Shown here: one piece after another, positions 5,252-12,544 of the stretch
Position numbering within the stretch: the stretch's first letter is position 1
How the letters are laid out: every line of letters starts with the position of its first letter
NCBI GenBank assembly: GCA_946482165.1
Contig: CAMLQS010000126.1
Location: forward strand, 1-12,762
Length of the DNA stretch: 12,762 nt
Direction: 5' to 3'
Source: an uncultured Verrucomicrobiota bacterium
GTDB lineage: Bacteria > Verrucomicrobiota > Verrucomicrobiae > Opitutales > Opitutaceae
Translations under genes and position numbers: made by a program
The notes under the pieces: model-generated
The model's input: the letters and a program-made list of their open reading frames with translations, nothing else
Databases searched by the model: none
What the model was told of the DNA's origin: nothing

Positions 5252-6652
5252 ATGATCACCAATCGTCTGAAAGGCGTCACCAACATCACGGTCGCCGTCA
5301 TGATCGGAGCGAACTGCGGGCTGTTTTTCCTGGTGCTTTGGGGAATGGAACGGACCGGTGTCTCCCTCGGGACGCTTTCCCCGCTCTACGTCTTCGCGGT
5401 GCTGGCCGGGTTTTTCTACGCGTCGCGGCGCATTTATGCGCAGCAGGACCAGATATTGCGTCTGAACGGTCCGTCCGCCTTCGCGCTGGCGATGCGCGTG
5501 GGGATGGGCTTCGTGGCGGGGGCGATGTTGATTTATGTGGTGCGGGAAGATGTGACCGCGAGCCGCGTGCTGATCGGCGTGATCGCTCTGGCGCTGGTGG
5601 CGATCGACACCGTTTTTTTCGCGGTGCTGCCCGGTTTGCTCGCCCGCAGCCAGTTTCCCGATCGCCGAAGCGATCGGGCGGTGCTGGTCGGGGAGGGAGA
5701 AGTGCCGGGGCCTCTGCTGCACTACGCCGATTATTGCGACGATCTGGGGGTGCGTTTCGTCGGTTACTATTCGAGCCGTCCCAATCCGGACTTGCATCTG
5801 CCCTACCTGGGAAATCTGGAGGACTTCATTCGTCCCGGCGGGGATGAGGCGCAGGCGGAGCGGGTGATGTTGTATGGGGTGGCGCGCGAGCATCCGGAGA
5901 TGCTGGCCGTGATGGAGCACTGCCGGCGCGCGGGCCTGCGGATGTATGCCTATTCCAATCTGGCCAACCTCTTCGACGAGCCGGTGCGGGTGACGGCGTG
6001 CGGTCCGGTGCATTTCTTCACGTTTTTGGACGAGCCGCTCGAAGATCCCATCAATCGCCTGATGAAGCGCGCCCTGGATCTGGCTTTGGCGGCGCCGGCC
6101 TCGCTGTTCGTGCTGCTGCCTTTTTCGCTGCTGGTGTATTTGCGCCAGAGGAAAGAGGCGCCGGGGCCGCTTTTCTACCGTCAGCTCCGCTACGGCGAGA
6201 GCCGGCGGCCTTTCACGATCTACAAATTCCGTTCCATGCGCGTGGACAACGCGGGGCTCGAGGAGCAGGCGCGCCAGGCGACGCAGGGCGACCCGCGCGT
6301 GTATCCGTTCGGCCGGTTCCTTCGGCGCAGCAGCCTCGACGAGTTGCCGCAGTTGCTCAACGTGCTGAAGGGCGAGATGAGCCTGGTGGGGCCGCGTCCC
6401 CTGCCGCTCAAGCTCGACGAGGCGGTGGAGCAGCACTGCCGCGCCTACCGCCGCCGTCTGTTTGTGAAGCCGGGCATCACCGGCTACGCGCAGATCCACG
6501 GGCTGCGCGGCGAATTCACGGACGCCGACCAGATGCGCGAGCGCCTGGCGAAGGACCTGCACTTCATCCAGCACTGGTCGCTCAATCTCGAGATCAAGAT
6601 CCTGCTCAACACGGTCTGGCAGATTTTCAATCCGCCGAAGAGCGCCTACTAA
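5252..6652 (+). CDS. Polyprenyl-phosphate sugar-1-phosphate transferase (exopolysaccharide initiating enzyme)
   Basis: The product is a 466-residue inner-membrane protein of the WbaP/WcaJ-like type. It transfers a sugar-1-phosphate from a nucleotide sugar to undecaprenyl phosphate, the first committed step of repeat-unit assembly. The N-terminal part has about four membrane segments (near 11-31, 45-60, 80-97, 105-130), followed by a soluble Rossmann-like domain (about 140-250) starting RAVLVGEGE. The catalytic bacterial sugar transferase domain begins at INRLMKRALDLALAAP with a hydrophobic re-entrant helix (about 278-297), then FTIYKFRSMR (321-330). The catalytic Asp363-Glu364 dyad is in SLDELPQLLNVLKGEMSLVGPRP (361-383), then VKPGITGYAQIHGLRGE (405-421). 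All core motifs are intact and length is normal for the large subfamily. The gene ends 15 nt before the next glycosyltransferase gene. The start has no Shine-Dalgarno (TTTCTCCT precedes ATG). Confidence 0.96.
   Translation: MITNRLKGVTNITVAVMIGANCGLFFLVLWGMERTGVSLGTLSPLYVFAVLAGFFYASRRIYAQQDQILRLNGPSAFALAMRVGMGFVAGAMLIYVVREDVTASRVLIGVIALALVAIDTVFFAVLPGLLARSQFPDRRSDRAVLVGEGEVPGPLLHYADYCDDLGVRFVGYYSSRPNPDLHLPYLGNLEDFIRPGGDEAQAERVMLYGVAREHPEMLAVMEHCRRAGLRMYAYSNLANLFDEPVRVTACGPVHFFTFLDEPLEDPINRLMKRALDLALAAPASLFVLLPFSLLVYLRQRKEAPGPLFYRQLRYGESRRPFTIYKFRSMRVDNAGLEEQARQATQGDPRVYPFGRFLRRSSLDELPQLLNVLKGEMSLVGPRPLPLKLDEAVEQHCRAYRRRLFVKPGITGYAQIHGLRGEFTDADQMRERLAKDLHFIQHWSLNLEIKILLNTVWQIFNPPKSAY
5657..5678. 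repeat. Intragenic perfect 9-bp hairpin
   Basis: CCCGATCGC at 5657-5665 and its exact reverse complement GCGATCGGG at 5670-5678 flank a 4-nt CGAA loop, inside the sugar-phosphate transferase gene. It falls in the codons between the membrane domain and the soluble domain (residues about 136-142, Pro-Asp-Arg-Arg-Ser-Asp-Arg). It could slow ribosomes between the two domains or simply reflect arginine/aspartate codon choice in GC-rich DNA. Confidence 0.4.
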
Positions 6653-6667
6653 TTTTCTTCAACCGAC

Positions 6668-7930
6668 ATGTCGATCGACACGAGCGCTCCCGCGCCTGCC
6701 GTCCCGCGCCGCCTCAAGGTCGCCATCATTGGCGACCGCGGCATTCCCGCCCGCTACAGCGGCTTTAGCACCCTCGTGGAGGAAATCTCCACGCGACTCG
6801 TCGCCGAGCACGGCTTCGACGTCACGGTCTACGCCCGCCGTCCCTACTACGACACGCATCCGCCCGAGCATAGGGGCGTGCGCATCGTGTGGCTGCCGTC
6901 GCCGGGCGGAAAGAGCTTGGAGAGCATCCTGCACAGCAACCTCTCCATCGCGCACGCGGCCTTCCTGCGCCGCTACGATCTGGTGTTCGTGGTCGATCCG
7001 GGCAACGGCCCCTTTTGCCTGCCGCTCAAGCTCGTGCGCACGCCGGTGCTTTACCATACGGACGGCCTCGGCTGGAAACGCACGAAGTGGAGCCCGATGC
7101 AGCGTCGCTACTACAAATGGGCCGAGCGGGTGACGGCCGCGCTTGCCGACTGGATGGTGACGGATTCGGACGCGATGGTGGACTACTACCGTCGCGAATA
7201 CGGCGCGGAGAATTCCTTCATACCCTACGGATCGATCGTGGGCGGCGCACCGGTGGATTCCGCGCCGGCCGAGCTCGGCCTCGAGCCGGGCGGCTATCAT
7301 CTCGTCTGTGCGCGTCTCGAGCCGGAAAACAACACCGACCTGATCGTCGACGAGTTTCTCCGTTCGAAGGCGCGCCTGCCCCTGGTGGTCGTGGGCGGCG
7401 TGCCCTACAAGTCCGCCTACGCCGACGCGCTCAAGGCCAAGGCCTGTTCCCGGCTCATTTTCGTCGGCTCGGTTTTCGACTCCGGCCGCTTCAACGGGCT
7501 CATGCGCCATTGCCGCGTTTATCTGCACGGGCACGAAGTCGGCGGGACCAATCCCAGCCTGTTGCGCGCGATGGGCGCGGGCGCCTTCTGCCTGCCGCTG
7601 GATGCTCCCTTCAATCTCGAGGTGGTCGGCGAGGGAGAACCTTCCTTCTCCCGCACGCCGGGCCACCTTGCCACGCGTCTTGAATATTTCGAGAGCGCCG
7701 ACGCCGATCGCGAGGCCGCCTGCCGGCGCACGCTCGCTCGTTCGCGCGAGCATTACCGCTGGGATGCGGTGGGCGCGGCCTACGCCGACATGTTTCGCGC
7801 GATGATCGCGGAGCGGCGCGCCGGGCGTTCGTGCGCGGGGCTGCGCGGACGCGCGTTCTATCGGCCGGAGGGTTTCGGCCCCGGCTTCGAGGACTGGCCT
7901 TCGGCCGAAACCGCCGCCGTCGTCGCATGA
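6668..7930 (+). CDS. DUF1972/GT4-type glycosyltransferase
   Basis: This 420-residue GT-B fold enzyme resembles the rhamnosyltransferase-like DUF1972 family of polysaccharide loci. The N-terminal DUF1972 domain is clear: KVAIIGDRGIPARYSGFSTLVEEIS (17-41), GKSLESILHSNLS (81-93), VVDPGNGPFCLPL (108-120), HTDGLGWKRTKWSPMQRRYYKWAE (130-153), and FIPYGS (184-189). The C-terminal half has the GT4 donor-binding region CARLEPENNTDLIVDEF (214-230), VVGG (241-244) and LHGHEVGGTNPSLLRAMGAG (286-305). At the GTNPSLL(E)AM position, where many relatives have Glu, this protein has Arg300, so the second Glu of the classical EX7E motif is absent. ATG 6668 is the first in-frame start after the previous stop. 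The 3' end overlaps the next gene by ATGA, implying coupled translation. It probably extends the lipid-linked chain at the cytoplasmic membrane face. Confidence 0.93.
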   Translation: MSIDTSAPAPAVPRRLKVAIIGDRGIPARYSGFSTLVEEISTRLVAEHGFDVTVYARRPYYDTHPPEHRGVRIVWLPSPGGKSLESILHSNLSIAHAAFLRRYDLVFVVDPGNGPFCLPLKLVRTPVLYHTDGLGWKRTKWSPMQRRYYKWAERVTAALADWMVTDSDAMVDYYRREYGAENSFIPYGSIVGGAPVDSAPAELGLEPGGYHLVCARLEPENNTDLIVDEFLRSKARLPLVVVGGVPYKSAYADALKAKACSRLIFVGSVFDSGRFNGLMRHCRVYLHGHEVGGTNPSLLRAMGAGAFCLPLDAPFNLEVVGEGEPSFSRTPGHLATRLEYFESADADREAACRRTLARSREHYRWDAVGAAYADMFRAMIAERRAGRSCAGLRGRAFYRPEGFGPGFEDWPSAETAAVVA

Positions 7931-8883
7931 GCGCGCCGCTTCTTTCGATCCTGATCGTAAACTGGCGCGTGCCGGAGATGCTCATCGAGGCCGTGCGCAG
8001 CGCGCGGGATCTCGGAGGCATCGCGCCGGACCGCCTCGAGTTTCTGGTCGCGGACAACGCCTCCGGCGACGATTCGGAAACGCGCTTTCGCGAGACATTC
8101 CCGGACATCGACCTGACGGTGTTCCCCGAGAACCTCGGCTTTGGCCGGGCCAACAACCGGCTTTTCGCACGGGCCCGCGGGCGTCATGTGCTGCTGCTCA
8201 ATCCCGACACCGTCGTGGCGCCGGGCGCGCTCGCCGCCTTGGTCGCGGTTCTGGAATCGGATCCGCGTATCGGCATCCTCGGTTGTCGCCTGGTCAACGC
8301 GGACGGGAGCTTCCAGCGCGCGGGGGGCGGCGCCTTCCCGACGCTCCGCAACCTGGCGTGGAATTATTTTTTCCTGAACAAGCTGCTGCCGGCCGCCTGG
8401 GCGCCTCCGTCGTTTTTTCTGGAGGGCGATCCGTCCGGGACCTTCGACATCGAATGGGTGTCGGGCGCGGTGTTGTTGCTGCGTCCCGAGGCCTTGGGCG
8501 GGCGGCTTTTTGACGAGGCGTTTTTCATGTATGGCGAGGATCTGGAGCTCTGCCATCGGGTGCGCGCGTCGGGGTGGCGGGTGGTCTACACCGCGGAGGC
8601 GACGGTGATGCATCTCAACGGAGGCAGCATGCGCCGGCAGAATGACGCGGCGGTGTTGGCCGCGCCGTTGAAAGGGCCGCGCGCCTTCTACGAGAAGTTG
8701 CACGGGCCGCGCTGGGGCTGGCTTTTCGCCTGCATCCTGTTCGCCGGTTACGCGCTGCGCTGGCCGCTTTACGGGATGTTGGCGACCTTGCGTAGACGGG
8801 CCGACTATCGAGTTTTGGCGACCTCGGCCCGACGGCACGCGATCACGGCGGCGCGCCTGGTCGCGGCCGGTCGCGGGGCGTGA
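7927..8883 (+). CDS. WbbL-like family 2 glycosyltransferase
   Basis: This 318-residue protein resembles rhamnosyltransferase-type GT2 enzymes. It has SILIVNWRVPEMLIEAVRS (7-25), VADNASGDDS (41-50), the highly characteristic ENLGFGRANNRLF (68-80), the metal-binding LNPDT (Asp94), GILGCRLVNADGSFQ (116-130), and FDEAFFMYGEDLELCHRVRASGW (195-217) with the catalytic-site Glu204-Asp205. A hydrophobic stretch (about 265-287) near the C-terminus probably anchors it to the membrane. The start at 7927 is chosen because it overlaps the previous stop as ATGA and because homology begins at residue 6. The frame is open 32 codons upstream, but that stretch lies inside the preceding gene. It is last in the plus-strand unit and is followed by two hairpins before convergent genes. 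Confidence 0.94.
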   Translation: MSAPLLSILIVNWRVPEMLIEAVRSARDLGGIAPDRLEFLVADNASGDDSETRFRETFPDIDLTVFPENLGFGRANNRLFARARGRHVLLLNPDTVVAPGALAALVAVLESDPRIGILGCRLVNADGSFQRAGGGAFPTLRNLAWNYFFLNKLLPAAWAPPSFFLEGDPSGTFDIEWVSGAVLLLRPEALGGRLFDEAFFMYGEDLELCHRVRASGWRVVYTAEATVMHLNGGSMRRQNDAAVLAAPLKGPRAFYEKLHGPRWGWLFACILFAGYALRWPLYGMLATLRRRADYRVLATSARRHAITAARLVAAGRGA

Positions 8884-8897
8884 TGCCGAGCACCTGT

Positions 8898-8919
8898 GAT
8901 TTGGGGCGTTCCCCGAATC
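8898..8919. terminator. Hairpin 1 in the convergent intergenic region
   Basis: GATTTGGGG (8898-8906) pairs with CCCCGAATC (8911-8919), a 9-bp stem with one T-G wobble and a 4-nt CGTT loop. It begins 14 nt after the stop of the plus-strand glycosyltransferase gene. No T-tract follows on the plus strand. With the neighbouring hairpin it probably ends transcription or protects mRNA 3' ends from both sides. Confidence 0.5.
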
Positions 8920-8922
8920 CGG

Positions 8923-8947
8923 GTGGGCGGGCGCGTCGCCCGTCCAC
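8923..8947. terminator. Hairpin 2 in the convergent intergenic region
   Basis: GTGGGCGGGCG (8923-8933) pairs with CGCCCGTCCAC (8937-8947), an 11-bp stem with one G-T wobble and a 3-nt CGT loop, only 3 nt from the first hairpin. It lies 32 nt beyond the stop of the minus-strand methyltransferase gene. There is no clear T-run on either side, so Rho-type termination or stem-only termination is more likely than a classical intrinsic terminator. Confidence 0.55.
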
Positions 8948-8979
8948 TTCCACGGTCCGAAAACAATCGGGCGCGGGAT

Positions 8980-9843
8980 TCAGCCGGCCTTGCGGGCGAG
9001 CCAGGCGTCTTGCAGGAGGTCGCGGTCGCTCGCGGAGGGGAGGAGCGTGGCCGTGGCGAAGTCTTGGAGCAATTCTCCCCGCACCCAGGCGGGAGGATGG
9101 ACGGCGAAATACCACTTCGCGCCTTCCTTGTAGCCCTTCTGCTCGACCATCTGGCCGGCGGCGTAGGCCGCGCGCTCCGCAGGATCGGAGAGTAGGTGGG
9201 CGTAGGCGTCGCCGTGCGTGGTGCAGAGCGCGATGCCGCCGGGCCTCAGCACGCGGTGGAGCTCCCGAGCCCAAGCCTTCTGGACCGGCGCGGAAAGGTG
9301 CGTGAACACGGAGAAATTATAGACGACATCGAAGGACGCGTCGGGGAAGGGCAGCGGGGGCATGAGCCCGTTGAGCTCGAAGTCGATGCCTTTGAGGCTC
9401 GAACGGCACCAGGCTATCGTGCGCTCGTTGTAGTCCGCGCCGGCGATGCGTCCGGCGCGCTCGCCCAGCAGGGAGGGCAGATGGCGGATGAGGCGGCCGG
9501 GACCGCAGCCCCACTCGAGCACGTCGATTTTTCCGGGGCGGGCGTGCTCAAGGATGTGGTCCGCGAAAAAGCCGGCGTGGGCCAGGCCGGAGTCCCAGTA
9601 GACCTGCCAGTCGAAGTGGTTGTAGGCGTCGAAGGCCAAGTCTTGGGGCGGCGGACTAAAGCCGGGGTGACGCGCGAGAAAGTCGCGATTGGCGGAGGCG
9701 ACGCGGAGCTTGCGCACGAGGAAGCGACATTCGTCGGCGGCGCGCAGGAGATTGAAGCGGCGCAGGAGACGGATGGCTTGGAAGCGAGCGCGCTTGGCGA
9801 CAGGCACATCCGCCGAGGGAGAGGTGGCGACGAGTTGGGTCAT
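8980..9843 (-). CDS. Class I SAM-dependent methyltransferase
   Basis: This 287-residue cytoplasmic protein has a Rossmann methyltransferase core. Motif I is VLEWGCGPGRLIRHLP (108-123), the acidic SAM-ribose contact is in GADYNE (Asp137), motif IV-like FDVVYNFSVFTHL spans 171-183, and LHRVLRPGGIALCTTHG (195-211) matches the Methyltransf_11/25 core. The N-terminal 100 residues carry an AFDAYNHFDWQVYWDSGLAHA segment that is not part of the core and may bind the acceptor. Its place as last gene of the flippase/glycosyltransferase unit suggests methylation of a sugar, either in the repeat unit or as a chain-terminating cap; that role is inference. ATG 9843 overlaps the stop of the GT4 gene as ATGA, so translation is probably coupled. 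The gene ends near the tandem hairpins. Confidence 0.9.
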   Translation of the reverse strand: MTQLVATSPSADVPVAKRARFQAIRLLRRFNLLRAADECRFLVRKLRVASANRDFLARHPGFSPPPQDLAFDAYNHFDWQVYWDSGLAHAGFFADHILEHARPGKIDVLEWGCGPGRLIRHLPSLLGERAGRIAGADYNERTIAWCRSSLKGIDFELNGLMPPLPFPDASFDVVYNFSVFTHLSAPVQKAWARELHRVLRPGGIALCTTHGDAYAHLLSDPAERAAYAAGQMVEQKGYKEGAKWYFAVHPPAWVRGELLQDFATATLLPSASDRDLLQDAWLARKAG

Positions 9844-11078
9844 GTGAGGTTGGATGTTGTGAGAATGGGAACGGCTCGGCCGGCATCCTCGCCGTCAGGG
9901 CGGGCGGCGACGGAGGTGGAGACGGGGCGGCCGGCGACGAGGTCGCGATAGACGGCGAGGTAGTCGGCGCGCAGCGCGGACCAGTCGAGACGGGCGCGCG
10001 TCTCGGCGGGGCGGCGAAGGCGCGCGAGCGCGGCGGGGTCGGCGCGCAACGCGGCGAGGCGCGCGGCCAGGGCTCCCGGGGCAGCCATGTCGACAAGGTT
10101 GTCCTCCGCGCCGGCGAGCCAGCGAAAGTGGGGGGAGTCGTGGACGAGCACCGCGGCGCCGGCGGAAAGGGCCTCGGGCACCACAAGGCCGAACGCCTCG
10201 TGGGTCGAGGCGAGCACCTTCACGTCGGCGAGCGCGTAGAGTTCGCCGACCTGATCGCTCGGCACGCGCGTGATGCGCACGCGATCGCCGAGCACACGGC
10301 GGGCGAGGTCGGGAAGATCGGGATCGCCATGGTCCATCGAGCCGTCGAGCCAGAGCAGCACCCGGCCGGGAAGGCGCGCGACCTCGTCAATGAGGTGGTG
10401 GGTGCGTTTGTGGTAACGGTTGAGCGCGGCGACGGAGAGGACGACGAAGGTGTCGTCCGGCACTCCGTGACGGCGTCGGAGGGAGGCGCGGTCCTCGCGG
10501 CAGACGAAGCGGTCGGCGTCGATGCCGCAGGGCAACAGGCTCTGGCTGGCGGGCGAGTGGCCGTGGTCGAGGGCTTCGCGCAGGGTGACGGGGGACATCT
10601 GCGTGACGTGGTCGGCCGGCGGATAATCCCCCGGGGGCATCGCGGTTCCCTCGGTGTAGAGAAGCTTGAAGTTCAGGCGGGATCGGCGTCGCAGATGGAA
10701 GAGAAGACGGCAGAGCGGCGGGTCGATGACGTGGACGAGGTCGGCTTCGCCGCGTCGGAGCGCGGGCAGCATGGCCAGCGCGTAGGTCAGGCACTCGACG
10801 TGCATGCGGGTGCGCTTGCGGCCGAGCAGGAGATGCAGGGGCACGTGGCGGAGGAAGCGTCCGTTTCGCGGCAGGAAGAAAGGGGCGCGTTCGCCTTCGG
10901 CGCGGGGGCCGCCGCCTTTCCAAAGCGTGACGGAAATTCCGGGTTCGTGGCGCAGCGCTTCGTAGAGATCGCGGAAGAGGCGCTCGAAGCCTCGCTGGAC
11001 GAGGCCGATGCCGGGGCTGGCGATGATGGCGCGAAGCGGAGGCCGGGGGGCGGACTGGGCGGCGGGGAACGCGTTCAT
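9840..11078 (-). CDS. Family 4 glycosyltransferase (GT-B fold)
   Basis: This 412-residue protein has an acceptor-binding N-terminal half beginning LRAIIASPGIGLVQRGFERLFRDLYEAL (15-42) and ADLVHVIDPPLCRLLFHLR (112-130), then LPCGIDADRF (182-191) at the domain junction. The donor-binding half has FVVLSVAALNRYHKRTHHLIDEVARLP (211-237) and the EX7E motif HEAFGLVVPEAL (293-304, Glu294 and Glu302), both glutamates intact. The tail of about 30 residues is not conserved-looking. ATG 11078 is chosen because it forms an ATGA overlap with the flippase stop and lies just before the homology. The reading frame happens to stay open for another 505 codons upstream, but that stretch lies out of frame over the flippase gene and is not real protein. 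It probably adds a sugar to the lipid-linked unit that the flippase exports. Confidence 0.94.
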   Translation of the reverse strand: MNAFPAAQSAPRPPLRAIIASPGIGLVQRGFERLFRDLYEALRHEPGISVTLWKGGGPRAEGERAPFFLPRNGRFLRHVPLHLLLGRKRTRMHVECLTYALAMLPALRRGEADLVHVIDPPLCRLLFHLRRRSRLNFKLLYTEGTAMPPGDYPPADHVTQMSPVTLREALDHGHSPASQSLLPCGIDADRFVCREDRASLRRRHGVPDDTFVVLSVAALNRYHKRTHHLIDEVARLPGRVLLWLDGSMDHGDPDLPDLARRVLGDRVRITRVPSDQVGELYALADVKVLASTHEAFGLVVPEALSAGAAVLVHDSPHFRWLAGAEDNLVDMAAPGALAARLAALRADPAALARLRRPAETRARLDWSALRADYLAVYRDLVAGRPVSTSVAARPDGEDAGRAVPILTTSNLT

Positions 11079-12544
11079 GCGGAGGAGACGGAAGCGCGGC
11101 GCGCGAGGCGCAGGCGAATGATGGCGAACAGCTCGGTGAACCACGCGGAGGGAAGGGCGCCGAAGAGGCGGCCGGCGGCGATGTAGAGGACGGCGGCCGC
11201 GGCGACGCCGCCGACGGTATTCCTCCAGCCGAGCGCGGCGGGCAGCGCAAAGGCGAGCGCGGCGGCCGGCGCCAGAGCGAGAAAGGCGGCCCAAGGCAGG
11301 TGGAATCCGGTGACGCGGCGCAGCAGCCAGACGGCGGCGCCGAGACCGGCGGCCTCGCTCGCCACGGCGGCCCAGGCGGCTCCGGAGAGACCGAAGAGGG
11401 GCGTCCACCAAGCGAGCAGGGCGAGCTTGAGCGCCAGCCCGCCGATCGTGAGGGCGAAGGCGTGACGGTGGGCGCCGGAGACAATGATCAGAGGCGCCAC
11501 GAGGCCCATCACACCGCGGGGCAACGCGAGCAAGGCGAGGATGCCCATCAGCGGCCAGGCGGAGCGCATCTCGGAGCCCATCAGGTCGAGGAGCAAGCCG
11601 CCGCCGGAAAGGTAGAGGACGCACAGGCCGGCCGAGACGACGGCGACGACGCGGAAGGCCTCGCGCGCCTGCCGGGCGAAGGCCGCGTCGTCCTTGCCCC
11701 AGGCGGCGGACAGGCCGGGGAAGGCGCTGGACGCGATGGGCTGAACCAGGAGCGACGCGAGCATGAGCAGGCGGAGACAGCCGGAGAACCAGCCGACGGC
11801 TTCGGAGCCGAGAAGGCGCCCGATGAGCACGGGGTCGACGGCGTCGTAGGCGGCGATGACAAGAAGCGAGAGGCCGAGCGGCGCCGCCTGGCGCAAGGCG
11901 TCGCCGGCGTTGCCCGGGCCGGGGCGCGTCCACGCCTCGCGCCAGGAGGAGCGCACGAGCAGCCAAGCTATGCCGGCGCAGAGGCAGCGGGAAAAGGCGT
12001 GCAGCGCGATGAGAACGGGCGCGCCCGCGCCTTGGGCGGCGGCGAACCAAAGGACGGGAAAGACGAGGGCGACGCTCGCCAGTTCGGCGCCGACGTCCCG
12101 TTCGAGAAGGAGACGGGAACGGAAGACCGTGCGAAAGGCGAGGATGGGGCCGGCGGCGAGGAGCCCCGGTATGCCGTAGAAGCAGGCCGCGACGACCGTG
12201 GAAGGCAGCCCGGAAAAAGGGAGCGCGACGGCGAGAAGGGCGACGGCGGTGAGCACGCCAAGGCATCGGGCGCGCACGGCGGAGCGGAGGACGCGGCCGG
12301 AGGCGGATTCGTCCTGGCAGAGGGCGCGGGCCTGCGTGTCGGTGAGTCCGAAATCGATCAGGACCTCGGTGATGAGCAGGATGGTGAGGGCGAGGGAGTA
12401 GTCGCCAAAGACGGCGACGCCGGCGGTGCGGACGATGACGATGGCGGCGAGAAAACGCAGGCCGGTGAGCAGGAGCCGGCCGCCCATCTGTCCCAAGGTG
12501 CTGCCCAGGAGCCGGCGCAGGCGGGGAGGCTGGGACGCGCTCAT
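11075..12544 (-). CDS. Wzx-type polysaccharide flippase
   Basis: This 489-residue, very hydrophobic protein has the size and hydropathy expected of polysaccharide/oligosaccharide flippases (MOP superfamily, usually 12-14 membrane segments). The N-terminal part LGSTLGQMGGRLLLTGLRFLAAIVIVRTAGVAVFGDYSLALTI (about 13-55) matches the typical opening in which G-x-F/Y-G-x-Y/Y-S follows the first helices. Further helices alternate with short Arg-rich loops, for example near 93-111, 155-170, 175-197 and through the C-terminal half, which contains GLSGAAWAAVASEAAG. It should move the undecaprenyl-linked repeat unit across the inner membrane. ATG 12544 is chosen because it overlaps the stop of the upstream gene as ATGA; an in-frame ATG at 12631 would add 29 Pro/Arg-rich residues lying inside that gene. 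Its stop overlaps the GT4 start by ATGA. Confidence 0.9.
   Translation of the reverse strand: MSASQPPRLRRLLGSTLGQMGGRLLLTGLRFLAAIVIVRTAGVAVFGDYSLALTILLITEVLIDFGLTDTQARALCQDESASGRVLRSAVRARCLGVLTAVALLAVALPFSGLPSTVVAACFYGIPGLLAAGPILAFRTVFRSRLLLERDVGAELASVALVFPVLWFAAAQGAGAPVLIALHAFSRCLCAGIAWLLVRSSWREAWTRPGPGNAGDALRQAAPLGLSLLVIAAYDAVDPVLIGRLLGSEAVGWFSGCLRLLMLASLLVQPIASSAFPGLSAAWGKDDAAFARQAREAFRVVAVVSAGLCVLYLSGGGLLLDLMGSEMRSAWPLMGILALLALPRGVMGLVAPLIIVSGAHRHAFALTIGGLALKLALLAWWTPLFGLSGAAWAAVASEAAGLGAAVWLLRRVTGFHLPWAAFLALAPAAALAFALPAALGWRNTVGGVAAAAVLYIAAGRLFGALPSAWFTELFAIIRLRLARRASVSSA

Noticed and set aside
4754..6574. 606-codon open frame antisense to the GT2 and sugar-phosphate transferase genes
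   Set aside because: The product is rich in His, Gln, Arg and Pro with no recognisable motif, while the opposite strand carries intact family motifs along the same stretch.
6659..7753. 364-codon open frame antisense to the DUF1972 glycosyltransferase gene
   Set aside because: No family resemblance and low-complexity composition; it mirrors the codon bias of the real gene.
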